Part shown: in pieces, positions 21,536 through 33,773 of the stretch | How positions within the stretch are numbered: position 1 is the first letter of the stretch | How the letters are laid out: each line of letters starts with the position of its first letter | Made by a program: the position numbers and the translations under genes | Source of the DNA: Owenia fusiformis | Lineage: Eukaryota; Annelida; Polychaeta; Sabellida; Oweniidae | Length of the DNA: 64,000 nucleotides | Reading direction: 5' to 3' | Assembly: GCA_903813345.2 (NCBI GenBank) | Contig: CAIIXF020000010.1 | Span: 28,608,425-28,672,424 of the forward strand | Notes under the pieces: model-generated | What the model was told of the DNA's origin: nothing | The model's database searches: none | The model's input: only the letters and a program-made list of their open reading frames with translations

Positions 21536-22882
21536 TATCATTTGCTGGTAACTCTAACATCTGTTTGAAGTCCAACAACGCTTAGAGTAAAAGCTATTGA
21601 AAACGTCGCCGGAGTATCCTACTCCAAAATGTACAATTTATTTTATTTCTTTTTAATGGTACAACATAGTGACACGATAATATTTACATATGTTTTCAGA
21701 ATAACTCTGAAGGTATTCATGAGATCTTGATGTATTGGGTATTTTTGATATTTTGTATAAAAAATAATGTTTAATTTTTTTGTCCGCAGTGACGGAGCAG
21801 CTTTAAGATTCAAATTATATCTCTAGTACCCTTAGAGGAGAGAACCTCTCAAATCACTTTCCTAAATGACAAGTAGTCTGGGAGATCTGGGGTAATGTAA
21901 ATCTGAGATATAATAACGACCACTATTTTCACATTTTCGGAGGATTGTACTGAATGTTATTATTTGAAATTCATGCCTCGTTGTTTTGCATAGTCTAAAA
22001 ATATGAAAAAAGTCATGGTAAACGTGCTGCACGGTAAAACCTGTATCGATAAACATCTTTCTCTAGTGAACACCTCTTCTTATCACATATTACTCTGACT
22101 TCTGTATGAAATTACCTCTATGGAGTGAACATCTACCAACTGGGAATACATTTTTGGGGCTCCATATGTTCATCGTACACATTTTTACTGTAGTTGCATC
22201 AGATAACCCTAACTCTTATTCAAATAAAGAACAATCTTAAAATTGAATTTTGCATTTTTACTGTAGTTGCATCAGATAACCCTAACTCTTATTCAAATAA
22301 AGAACAATCTTAAAATTGAATTTTGCATTTTCGTATACCAAGATACACTCCACTTACCTTTTACAACGACTATAAAGGGACTATAGAGGAAAGTTGGATT
22401 GCAGTTCAAACTGAGAAAAAGTTTAGAGAGTGGTCGTATACTAGTATACATCTCAAAATTTACTTTTATTACGTTTCATTTTCAGAATACTTTACGAAAG
22501 AGATTTCACACATTCGCTCCTCCACAGTGTAGTTGTAAAATATATATTATAAATCTTGAATTCTTAACGTATTTAAGATTTGAAACTGCTCCGTCACAGC
22601 GGACAAAAAATTAAAACATTATTTTTTATAAAACAAAACCCAATACAATCCAAAACCCAAAAAACCAAAAATACCCAATACATCAATATCTCATTAATAT
22701 CTTCAGACTAGAGTTATGCTGAAAACGTATGTAAATATTATCGTGTCACTATATTGTACCATTTAAAAGAAATAAATCAAATGGTACATTTTGGAGTATA
22801 ATACTACGGCGCCGATTTCAATAGCTTTTACTCGAACCGTTGTTGGACTTCAAACAGAAGTTAAGGTTATCCGCAAATGATA
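21536..22882. mobile_element. About 1.35-kb element with long (~340 bp) inverted repeats
   Basis: Left arm (CATTTGCTGGTAACTCTAAC ... TTTGTCCGCAGTGACGGAGC) pairs with the right arm (GCTCCGTCACAGCGGACAAA ... inverse of the start). Central part is unrelated. No transposase. It replaces the part of the third WxxW copy where the domain exons should be. Confidence 0.7.
22181..22326. repeat. 73-bp direct duplication
   Basis: Two adjacent, apparently identical 73-bp units beginning ATTTTTACTGTAGTTGCATC in the centre of the 21,536-22,882 element. Confidence 0.8.
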
Positions 22883-23040
22883 TATTCATTGCATGGAGTA
22901 TGTAATATTATTTGATAAAGCAAAACATATGAGTAAAAAAATAAAATGCGTGGATTTCCTTGTGTTTCTATGCAAAGTAACACGCTCCGTCACAGCGGAC
23001 AAATTTTTCGATACCAGCCTGTGAATATATGGAATAAAAG

Positions 23041-23091
23041 GGTTGGTGCACTGGAATGACATAGAAATAATCTTGAAATCGAGTTGATCAT
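23041..23091 (-). pseudogene. Truncated signal-peptide exon of the third WxxW copy
   Basis: From ATG at 23091 the frame reads MINSISRLFL, aligned with MMKSILRLAL of copy 2, then runs into unrelated repeat sequence. The 5' flank (23,092-23,420) also matches the flank of copy 2 (15,125-15,390), including CACGTGATC and the GGGAGCAACTC / GGGAACAACTC stretch. Confidence 0.55.
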
Positions 23092-24009
23092 TCTTGTCAA
23101 CTGACACGGGATTTCCTGGCGATTCAGTTCATTTCGTAATTTTGATGATGATTTGCAAAAAACATCTATACAGTCGTTGTTTCAATGATTACCATGACAT
23201 TTAATTGTTATGTTCAAAATGAGGAGATTCATGTCAGTAAAGATGACTACCTACGCTGATCTACACAAATATTCTCGACGATATAGACACGTGATCTATC
23301 AACGTGTTGGTTGGTTTATTTGATTATAACAGTCAATCAGATTCGAATCATAAAAGCAGCTTATTCTGGGAGCAACTCTTCCTCTTGTGTAATTGAATGT
23401 CATCTCAGTGACCCTATAATACAAATGCATCGATTGTGGTTCTATCACTGATGCACGATCTCACTTTTATTTCATTATAACACCTATCATAAACAGACCA
23501 CTATAAGTCATTGAAAGAATACAAAGTCACCAAAACGTCACGTATGTCTATCCATGTGTTTTAATTTTTAATAGCACATGGTGACCCAATGATGAAGCAA
23601 ACTATCAAACCAAGAACTGAACAAAAAAGTAGGGTTAAGATTTATGGAGTGTTTTCTGCTTTATTAAATTGGTTACATTTTCATATAACCCTTATGTGTC
23701 TAATAGTTATGCAAATTAAAATATGTCCAGTTAAAGAAAATGTTATCTGTCAAATACAAGAAAAGATATTTCACTAAATTGTAACATGGGGTCTATGGGG
23801 AATCAACCCGTACTAGAAGTCACATTTTCAAAAAAATTAAATTTTCAAAGTTGATAAGCAATTTTCGAAACCATATTTCTAGATTTACTTTTACATGTAG
23901 ATTTCAAATAAAACATCACTTTGACTGAATTTTGAATATTCAATTAATGACTTAAATCAAGATTATTTCTCCTCGCATCTAGTCTATTGAACTTCTGTAG
24001 TCGTTAAAT

Positions 24010-24850
24010 GCATTTGTGTTCGTAACTTGAGTATTTTTATTCATTGGTTGTATTTTCTGTTCGTTAATCTAATTTGTTTCGTTAAAACGTATACGTACGT
24101 GTTTAATACTGAAATACATTCAAAAGTCCTTCAAAGCATTTGTAAAGGACACATTGTATATCCGTATACAAATCAATCTGAGTTCAATGTGTACATTTAT
24201 CCAATGAATAAGTACTAGCCTTGGCATTTTATTTTTTAATTTTCGAATTTAATTTCTTAACAAGGTAATAAGTTTTCGTAAAAGTCCACATTTATTGTTC
24301 GTTAATATTGTCATTTTTATTCGTAAATTGCACTTATATATTCGTTTTTCATTGGTTCATTGGGATCACGTGATCATTCTCAACGAGACGTGTTCAAAGT
24401 TACACCCCCTCCCCAAATATACACCTAAAACTCTCGTGTCGCGTGACCTATGCCTCTAGACTTGCAGTTTATATTCGTCAACTCCAATTGTATTCGAAAA
24501 CTCACATTTATATTTATTCGTAAAGTTTCATTTCACTATTCGCTAATGTACGAATATTTCTCTGCTTTCTGCAATAATTCATGGGTAATATGCAAGATTA
24601 TTATTCGTAAAAATACATCGATAAAATAACGGGCAATTATAAGCTGTTGTTGGCAAATAATAAATTGTTAGTTACAAATATATCTAGTCTTACAAACATA
24701 AGATGCACCCGATTTTAGGATCTAGTTGTCTATTAGATGCCGGGTATTTGATACATCATATATGTATTTGTAATTTAGGCATTTTATTTGTAAATGAAAC
24801 ATAAATATTCGTGTAAGGGAATTTATTACAAACGAATAATGAAGCAGTTA
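24010..24850. repeat. Region dense in TTCGTAA / TTCGTTAA motifs
   Basis: At least a dozen TTCGTAA-, TTCGTTAA- or ATTCG-type motifs in 840 bp, without regular spacing. No gene seen. Confidence 0.4.
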
Positions 24851-25860
24851 TGCCGCTTTAAAGATTAAAGCCTCACTATGCGTATTTTTGACAAAATAAA
24901 GACTTACTTTTGAACTTCGTTGTATTTCCAATGGATTGACAAGTACTTTATCTTTTGTTAGACATCAAAAACAGCTCAAACAGGCCTCATCAAAGCTTAC
25001 ATTGTTTGTAGTACATAATTCATTCATTTTTAGAGAAGTGTTGCCATCTTTTAAATCAAGAGTTATTTAAAAACATGCACTTTGTAAAAATGTGCATGCA
25101 CTACTTAAGATCTCTGAACTTCAAATGCTGTTTTCTACATGAGTTATTTTTCACGGTTCAATATTAATGCAAGTCAAGCTTTGTATCATATTTGATTGAG
25201 TGTGTACATAACATGTTACAATGATTATTTTGTCTTTTGTCCTTCTAAATTAAGCATATTTGGCCTTTAATACGCCAAGTGATTTGTCAACTGTTTTAAA
25301 TGTTGTGACAATAGCCTACCGTAGAACTTTCAAGTCCAATGAAATAAGTCAATATTGAGAATTGATTTGGGAATTACCTTTTGGGAAAAAGATATTCATA
25401 ATACTCATATCATAATGTTCATCATATTCATAATACGCTTGATCCATTGGAGATCAGGTAACCATGAGTATCATGAGAGGGTATAGACTGAAGTGGATCT
25501 CATCCAGTCGTATTGCTTTAAACTCACTTATTGGCACTTGATGAAGCTACTTGGCATTCTGGTAAACCAGTAAACCATTCGTTTAGTCAACTTGGGGGGG
25601 GGGTCACCCAAACATTGAATGGTGCATAACATACTGTTATGAAATGAATGATGATAAATATATATAGTAGAAATAAGATGTGTATCGAACCTCAAACAAC
25701 ATTGGTTATAATGCACGTTTGCAAATATTAAAGCAGCACGAAACATGGTTTTGGTTTTTGTTGAATCATCTGGATCGTGATTGTAAAACATGACAATATA
25801 ACAACTTTACAAGGCAATATTTACAGAACCACAGAATCACCCTTTCATTTCCTATATTAT

Positions 25861-28389
25861 CACTGGGGGGTATCGTGATGCAACAACACCGTGTTGTTGC
25901 ATCAAGATGGCCAGCCTTCCGGTGATAGATTTTCGTTCGATATTTTGTTTTCCCAATTTAAACCCATTTCTAGGACGAGTTGCTCAATAATCATACACGT
26001 GCAGTTAGCGCTTGATCTATATTTTAAAAAACTGTCATAAGTATATATGTAGCATCATCGAGAAGCGATAAATTCGCGGTTTTAATTCCTCACTATTGAT
26101 GCAACAACACCACTCTGTTTATTATCGATGATGCAACAACACCAATGTCCTGATGCAAAAACGCCAATATAATGTATCATTATATAATAACAAGAGAAAC
26201 TGTTTTATGTTCTGTTTACAGGTGTTGGTGGGGACATGAACAAAACGCGTGAGTCAGTGGTCCATGAATGAAACGTATTTTGTTTGGTTCTTTAATGTAT
26301 TTGTCTTTATCAAAGTTAAAAGGATATACAAGGCAAACTAAATACATAGGCTAAGTTTTGAATTCCCGGGAGCCAACCTCATTGATATTGTATCTGAAAA
26401 ATAAAGATTATACATTTTCTAAATTAAATGCCCTTGATTTACCGTATGGAAATTGAAGGAGAAATTGAAGAACTAATATAATTATGGAAAGACAACTAAC
26501 GTATATCAGTCATTTTGTGCTGTATATCCTTTGTTATCCTATGCCAAGTAGAGTTTTAGGGAGATAAATTGGTAAGATATATCCCGTATCCTGATATATA
26601 GTATATATGTAGCATCATCGAGAAGCGATAAATATATCCCTCGTAAGATATCCACATCTACCTTCGGTCCCTACGGTCCCTCAGGTAGATATGCATATCT
26701 CCCTCTGGATAAACCCCATATCCAAAACCTCCCAGTACATAACCCTTGTTTATCCTACACTTAGTGTGCTAAGTGTATGATAACATTAAAAAATGAATTT
26801 GATATCTATTGACAAAATGGATACCCGTAGGATATCGCCACGATACACTCCGGAAAACCAATATGCGCAGGATATCGTGACGATATACTCCGGAAAACCA
26901 ATATGCGGAGGATATTGTGACGATATACTCCGCTTGTTGATTTCCCGCCAAATTGACTCTATTTGGCATGAAATTCATTTTGCAATGATATTATACTTTT
27001 AGTACACTCCTTTTAAGTGTAGGATAGTAAGAACATCCTATGATTTTTTCAGAATATCATTTTAATCTACTCGATGATATTGATATATGCACTCGTTCGC
27101 TTTGCTCTCTCGTGCAGATATCAATATGTCACCTCGTAGATAAAAATGATATTCCTCAAAATCATAGGATATCCTATAATTATCCCACCCAAAGTATGAC
27201 GTCATTTATCAAGTTGAAGAGATACGCTGCCCAGGAGTTGTGTACGCTATCCAGGAGTTGTACATCGTTCTCAAGAGTTGTATTGGATGAGTGTTGGTTT
27301 AATGATATTGCAATTATACAATGCTATTATATTGAGGTTATTTTTCGAGAGGGATTCAATATTGGTTTTATCCCGAGAGACAATATGATATTCCCCGAGG
27401 GCCCGGGGGGAATCTGGCATTACTGTACCCCTATTTACCTTTTTGGACCTTAGATCCTATCACTTTTGTTTACCTTTGTACTCAGTCGGAGAGAACGAAT
27501 CCAAATACTTCTACATGTGCGCAGTGCAAGATTTTCATAAAACATGTAACTAAACCTCCCTAATAAAGTCAATTAGACGTTTTTACATGTTGGCTCTCCA
27601 AATTGGAGGAAATAAAGAATCATATCATATCATAGATGAAGCAATCATCCCATCTTCCCGATAAGCTCACGGTCAAACTGTTTTAGTTATATTTTGATAA
27701 ACAATGGTAACGTACATCTACTAGTTTATCACTGTTCCACAGATGGATGACAGATAATTTCAAATAGCTCGTCATGTTTACGGAGAACGAAAGATGTTTA
27801 TCCACCATTTTGAATGATACTAACTGGAGTCAGGGTCATCAAGCTATGGCACAGTGGTTTATGAAAATCGATTGGGTTACTATAGCTTGCCATACTAAAG
27901 GTGATTGAACTACCTGATATTTAAAAGTATAAATTTTTGAAAATACAAGAATCTTCGCCCGCAGGACGTGTATCTTGAATGCCTTGAGAAGAACGCAAAT
28001 GGGTAATGGCCCGGTGTTGCAATAGTAGCTTTTAAAAATCTGTTCCTCCCGACATTTATGGTCTTCTGAAATTATACTATTAATTGGTGTTGCTGCATCA
28101 TTGCTCAAATCTAGAGGAGTGTTGTCGCATCTTCGGTTTGGTGTTGTTGCATCAATAGTGAGGAACTAAAACCGTGAATTTATTACTTCTTGATGATGCT
28201 ACATGTATACTAATGACAGTTTCTTTAAATACAGATCGTGCGCTAACTGAACGTGTATGGTTATTGAGCAACTCGTCCTAGAAATGGGTTTAAATTGGGG
28301 AAACAAATATCGTACGAAAATCTATCACCGGAAGTCTGGCCATCTTGATGCAACAACACGGTGTTGTTGCATCACGATACCCCCCAGTG
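25861..28389 (-). mobile_element. 2,529-bp DNA transposon, copy B, inverted
   Basis: Same length and almost the same sequence as 17,762-20,290 in opposite orientation; its own 5-bp duplication ATTAT (25856-25860, 28390-28394) shows a separate insertion. A difference: GATGCAGTAACACC in copy A is GATGCAGCAACACC here. Confidence 0.85.
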
Positions 28390-28699
28390 ATTATGCTGTC
28401 CATATTTCATTTTCCTCAAAGATGTCCATCAAACAACGAATAATCGAGAGAAATATTTGACGAATATTTCACTAAGTCGATCATTCATTGATCTCCTTTA
28501 ATTTGCCTAAATGGGCATCTCTATATGGTGTGATTTTTGCAAAATTCTTTTTCAAAGCATCAGCATATTGTACCAGAAGAGCATCGAATTTGTATTTTTA
28601 TGATTATATATTTGATACATATTTTTGATCACTGTTCCCCCTTGAACTGAACAGTCGGCTGTTTCTGTAAACACTTTATTAGTCTTCGAAGCAGGAATA

Positions 28700-28806
28700 G
28701 TACAATAACGTCATTTCAAAGGGCAATATAGTGAAATATTGGACCAAGGGCCGCAGGCCCAAGGTCCAATATTTCACTATTTTGCCCGCAAAAATTACGT
28801 TATTAC
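28700..28806. mobile_element. Small hairpin element in the fourth WxxW relic
   Basis: Near-palindrome of about 30-bp arms (28,721-28,787) with apex GGGCCGCAGGCCC, flanked by GTACAATAACGT and ACGTTATTAC. Confidence 0.6.
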
Positions 28807-29040
28807 TATTATTACCACCGTTAATGCCCAGGGCTGAAATAGCAAATTTGAAATAGAAAATCTTACGCACTGAACGATATCACTTTTCCCGGGAAACATA
28901 GCCGGGCGGATAATGTCATCATTGCCCGACTAAAGTCATTAACGCCTGACACAATATTGCTCACGTCAATATCGCAATTTAAATGCCTTCTCAACTAGTA
29001 CTAAAACCCCTAGAATAGGCCCTGCAAGGTGGTAATAATA
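28807..29040. mobile_element. 234-bp element with TATTATTACCACC terminal repeats
   Basis: 13-bp perfect inverted ends TATTATTACCACC / GGTGGTAATAATA. The internal 220 bp match 2144-2365 inside the 1,869-bp transposon in inverse orientation. Confidence 0.65.
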
Positions 29041-29109
29041 TGGGTTCCTACAGTCCTGCATTCAATTGCTATTGGGTTCTGACATGGTATGACCTAAAAT
29101 GTAAAATAA

Positions 29110-29480
29110 ACTAGAAAGCAGCAACTCCACGGAGTAACAAATTCCATCGATCAAAACTTGTTTTGATAAATAGCGGCTATCTCCAAAATTTATTCTCGAA
29201 CAGAGCTCCCTTGTCCCTAGGTATCAGCATATACAATTTTAACCAAATCCATTCAAAGGTATTTGAGTTATCAAGGATTATATTTGTATAAAAAAATGGC
29301 AGCCATTTTGAAATTCAGCTTTCATCGAGAAAATTTGGTGACCATTTTGAAATTTAGTTGTCATCTTGAAAATTTATCCCCTATCCCTAGGCATCAGCAT
29401 ATATTTGAACCAAGTCCGTCAACTGGTATTTGAGTTATTAAATGGCAGTCATTTTGAAACCCAGCTGTCATCTTGAAAAT
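29110..29480. repeat. Inverted copy of the 14,640-15,010 repeat
   Basis: See that entry; CAGCAACTCCACGGAG and AAAATGGCAGCC-type motifs. No gene. Confidence 0.5.
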
Positions 29481-29680
29481 CTTCGAAACAGTGAACCCTA
29501 GTCTACCGAACCCGAGTTTCCTGGATTTGCCTAGCGTGCCTTCGATTCTTTCTCGATTTTTTGGAAGTGAAGTGATCTATCTTGAATGTTCTCAGGTCCT
29601 GGAACGTGTTTATCAATTGGGATAACAATAAATTGACATGAAGACATTTTGTTGATGTCGATATTCCAATTGAAATTTCC

Positions 29681-29735
29681 GAGAAAATGGACCGGCTCAG
29701 GACAATGCAACTGTTCCGAACCGGTCCATTTTCTC
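29681..29735. repeat. 15-bp-arm perfect inverted repeat
   Basis: GAGAAAATGGACCGG and its exact inverse separated by 25 bp. Confidence 0.75.
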
Positions 29736-31650
29736 GCTGCAAGCAGAGGAGACTCTTTGTCACCAAGTTTGGGATTTTTTATAAAATCAAACGCGTGTCA
29801 TGGAAACTCGAAATGTAAATTGATGTCATTTGCATCATTCCTTGATGACTAAAAATATAATTTATATGTTGGAAGTACCAAAGAGAAGTTATCGTGTAAA
29901 CGAGGAAGTCCCTCTTGAGAGAGAAGAGAAAATATGCGCATTTAGAGTTTTGTTTCGTTTAAAAATTTGGGGTACTTTAAATCATTCAAGTTATGGCTGT
30001 TTTAGATTCAAATAATCTTAGGGACCCAGCCTGAATATTTTTGGTTTTGAATATTGGAGAGTATTACGCGAGATTTTTTCATTTTCTTGTTGGAAAATAT
30101 ATTTATTTTATGATGAGGGGTGATATCTAGAGTTTGAGGCTTGCGAAAATAAGATATCCTCATCTTTATACCCCCCCCCCACCCTATAATTTCAGGGGGG
30201 TCAGAAGAAAATAGACTTTAATTCATAACTTTGGAAGTATATGAGATACAAACTTAATTTTTTCACCACAATTTATAGAATAACATCAGTAATGCAGAAA
30301 AAAATATTTCAAACGAAAATAAGCTAATTTGCATAATTTAACCCTTAAACCGCCATAAAAACTATTAAATAACAGAATGATAATAAACAACTTTTACTGT
30401 AATTGCCTTCATATGAAGTTATAACTTATGAAATAATTCCTAAAAATGCATCTATATATGTTTATTAGATGTGCAAAATATTAAAAGTGTATCTTATATA
30501 ACGACTGTGAAAAATATTTCTCCCCTTACCCTAAAATTGAAGGGAGGGGGTCAAAAGAAAATAAACTTTAATTCATAACTTTGGAAGTATATAAGATACA
30601 AACTTAATTTTTTCACCAACATTTACAAAATAATATCAGTAATGGAGAAAAAAATATTTTGAACAAAAATAAGCTAATTTGCATAATTTAACCCTTAAAC
30701 CGCCATAAAAACTATTAAATGACAAAATGATAATATACGACATTTACTGTAATTACTTTCATAGGAAGTTATAACTTATGAAATAATTCCTAAAAATGCA
30801 TCTATATATGTATAATAGATGTGAAAAATATTAAAAGTGCATCTTATATACAGATTGTGAAAAAATTTCTCCCCCTACCCAGATATTTCAGGGGGGTCAA
30901 CTGAAAATGGACTTTAATTTATAACTTTGGAAGTATATGAGGTATGAACCTATTTGTTCACCAAAATTTATGTAATAACATCAGTAATTCAGAAAAAATA
31001 TTTTTTGATGTGCAAATAAGCTAATTTGCATAATTTAACCCTTATACAGTAATAAAAACTGTTGAATGACGAAGTGATAAAATATGGCATTTACTTTAAT
31101 TGACTTCTTATGAAGTTATAACTTCGAGAAAACTTTTACAACAGATATACACAATATACAGAGGTTATTTTATATAATGAGTGGGAAAATTTTTTACACC
31201 CTACCTTAATAATTTTGAGGGCTCGGGGGAGGGGGGGGGGTTAAAGAAAATAATAGACTTTAACTCATAGCTTTGAAATCATTTAAGAAAGAGCTTATAT
31301 TTCTTCGCTGAAAATTGAGAAATCACATCAATAATGAAACAAATATTACATGGGAAAAATACTATATTTCAACTAATTTGCATAATTTAAGCTTCAAACA
31401 GTCATGAGAATCATTATAAGGCAAAGTGGTTCTATACTGAAATTGACTTCACATGAAGTAAGGACTTTGACAATATATCCTTTCTTAATACTAGCATTTA
31501 AATGGAAAATGATATCAACAATTATGAAGCTATTTTTCCCAACTATTTCAATGCCCATGGAGATTTTCATAGATATAATATTAGAGACAAATCAAACTTC
31601 ACCCTTCCTAAAGCAAAAACTGAAAATTATGGCAAAAAACAATAGCCTTT

Positions 31651-31755
31651 AGTGGTTCATCCATATGGAACAATCTCCCAGAAGAAATAAAAAAGTCAAA
31701 TTCCATTTCTTTTCTTAAATCAAAACTGAAGAAGCGTATTCTCTTAGCTTATTAA
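31651..31755 (+). pseudogene. C-terminal tail of a non-LTR retrotransposon ORF
   Basis: Encodes SGSSIWNNLPEEIKKSNSIS then FLKSKLKKRILLAY-stop, the familiar W-N-x-L-P-x-x-I-K ... F-K-x-x-L-K tail of CR1/L2/RTE-type reverse transcriptase proteins. The downstream AT-rich tract ending TTGAGTTGAATTGAA near 32,258 may be its 3' tail. The enzyme domains themselves are absent. Confidence 0.6.
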
Positions 31756-32354
31756 TCATTAGTTGACTATATCATTTCTTGTTTCTTCAGTAAGAAGGGT
31801 AGGCTCTCAAGGGAGGTACATGGGCCAACCCGGGGGCTGCTCCAAATTACTTAAGATCTAAAATAATAATTCTGACCATACCAACCTTGGGGAAGGCAAA
31901 ATAATAACTAATATTTTATAAGAATCACACTTTTAAAGATTATTTGCGTCAATGCGGTAGCCTGGCATCTTTAAATAATAATTAATGAAGCTACACATTC
32001 ATAAAATTTCCCCATGGCATATGGCACCTTCTTGGCTTCAAATGAAACGAGCATCATGGATCTCCCATACCTTTATTTATTATAATCTAACTTTTGTGAT
32101 TACATTCTGGTTTGATTCGTTGACAACATAATGATATACTTCATGATTTAACTACTATATGTACGGGTATTTAAGCATCACCTGTGGTGCCACCTATTAT
32201 TAATAATATGTGTACACATAATGATTAAATGTATGAATAAATTGAGTTGAATTGAACTTGTGATGTTTCAGAATAACCCTTCAAAAGGTAACCATAACAA
32301 TTCTAAAGTTTATTGAACCACATTCAGAGTCACTGTGAGGACTGGTGTTATATT

Positions 32355-32669
32355 CTAGGTTGTAGGTACCTGATGCAGTGAAAATGTCATCATATATGTT
32401 TGGGTTAATCCACTTATTCCCCGTCCACACTCATTTTCCTTTGAGCTGCATCTGTACCTGCAGTGGCACATGGGCAAGTGGTTTAACATATTGCTTTGTC
32501 CTTGTATCGTTTGCATTTGCAAAATGACTGAGATTTTTGTTATATCAAGTTTCGGATTTTTGGTCATTTTAATGGTCTCAAGAGTAATATGAACCACTTG
32601 ACATCCAAATCCATTCCCTGGCTCTGGAATCTCAAAAAGTGGTTTGTCCATATTCATTGAAATGTACAA
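32355..32669 (-). CDS. Unrecognised 104-aa frame with AATAAA downstream
   Basis: Open frame ending in TAG at 32355; AATAAA (minus strand) lies about 40 nt downstream at 32309-32314. It encodes EIPEPGNGFGCQVVHITLET and, near the end, CHCRYRCSSKENECGRG. I do not recognise the family. No acceptor AG is visible close to the frame start (the codon there is TTG; an ATG occurs 4 codons in). It sits between two retrotransposon remnants inside the 30,020-34,842 element, so a captured or retroposed gene fragment is possible. Could also be chance. Confidence 0.3.
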   Translation of the reverse strand: MYISMNMDKPLFEIPEPGNGFGCQVVHITLETIKMTKNPKLDITKISVILQMQTIQGQSNMLNHLPMCHCRYRCSSKENECGRGISGLTQTYMMTFSLHQVPTT

Positions 32670-32818
32670 TTGTTATAAACCAAAAATGCATCCATAGTTA
32701 CTGGTAATGCTCTAATATCATTTTGGATGCTGCAAACAAGTGTAATACATCCAATGATAGTTTGTTTTTATTTTGAAATATAAACAAAAATAACGCAACT
32801 TCCCTAGACCAGAGATCA

Positions 32819-32908
32819 TGCCCATGTGGACAGTCAATAGAGACAGAAACTCACTTTAAAGTAGAATGTCGTATGTTTGAAAATGAACGATTAAGTCTGT
32901 TTGCCTAA
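32819..32908 (+). pseudogene. Zinc-knuckle-like 3' end of a second non-LTR ORF
   Basis: Encodes CPCGQSIETETHFKVEC then RMFENERLSLFA-stop, matching the C-x-C-G-x(3-4)-E-T-x-x-H-x(4-5)-C motif at the C terminus of many animal non-LTR polyproteins. A TAC microsatellite tail follows at about 33,144-33,156. Confidence 0.65.
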
Positions 32909-33400
32909 ATGACTGATATCCATAGTGACTTTAACATGTATACAAGTCTAGGAAAATATTGTATAATAATGAATGAAAAAAACTGTTCAAAGGACACTTG
33001 GAAAATGTATGATAAAGATGTTAGTCAAATAGTTTCATGCGATGGTCCCTAATAGGTCGGCATCAACCAGGAATTGTTTTAATTTATGTATGTATCTTAA
33101 TGTAACATCTTTAGTGCGTTAGACTTTAATTAATAAATTTACTACTACTACTAGTATAATATTGTTTCCATGTAATATTTGTTTCATTCTTGATGTGATT
33201 TCTGAATTTTCTGGCGAAGAAATACATTGTATAAGCTCTTTCTTATACGATTTCAAAGTTATGAATCAAAGTTTATTATTTTCTTTTAACTTCCCCCAAC
33301 CCTAAAATATTAGGGTATGGTGTGAGATTCTTTTCACACTCATTATATACAATACCCTTTTTATATTGTGCATAACCGTTGTAAATGTATTTCTTAGAGG

Positions 33401-33513
33401 TTATGTCACTATCGTGGCATATATGCCCGATGTCTCAGTGATATATGGCCCGACCTTGGGAGGGACATTGATCTATGAGAACCGAGGGCATATGTGCCAC
33501 GATAGTGACATAA
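33401..33513. repeat. 28-bp-arm hairpin
   Basis: TTATGTCACTATCGTGGCAT ... GCCC (33401-33428) pairs with 33486-33513; the apex region is itself partly self-complementary. Confidence 0.7.
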
Positions 33514-33520
33514 ACGATTT

Positions 33521-33773
33521 ATAACATACCTATGATGATGTAGACTGGTCAGAGAGTACCGTTTTCTTATAGAATTGACAAACAAATGGTTTGAAAATGA
33601 TTGAAATGAGTTAAGAAAAATTGCTCACGCAGTTTTATCTTCGATTGATTGGTTATGACGTCAGCGCCTTGACCAATCAGAAAGTTAGCGGGCGCGGGCT
33701 TTTCAAAACTTATATTGGCCCGCTCCGCTGTCTTGTGTACACCTTGCATTCTACATCATCATAGGTATGTTAT
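33521..33773. mobile_element. 253-bp module with perfect 24-bp inverted ends
   Basis: ATAACATACCTATGATGATG plus TAGA at 33521-33544 and exact inverse at 33750-33773. Inside are GATTGGT (33647-33653), TGACGTCA (33656-33663) and ACCAATC (33672-33678), a CRE between inverted CCAAT boxes, followed by a GC-rich stretch. Looks like a promoter carried by a MITE (inference). Confidence 0.6.

Larger units (their letters stand above)
28621..29093 (-). pseudogene. Fourth WxxW Cys-exon relic, split by insertions
   Basis: Exon start at 29093 (TTTTAG acceptor, VIPCQNPIAIECRTVGTH) runs to 29041. It is interrupted by two small elements (28,700-29,040) and resumes at 28699 with IPASKTN and ADCSVQGG. A deletion then removes the LVCR codons near 28,635, and the rest of the exon is gone. 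Confidence 0.65.
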
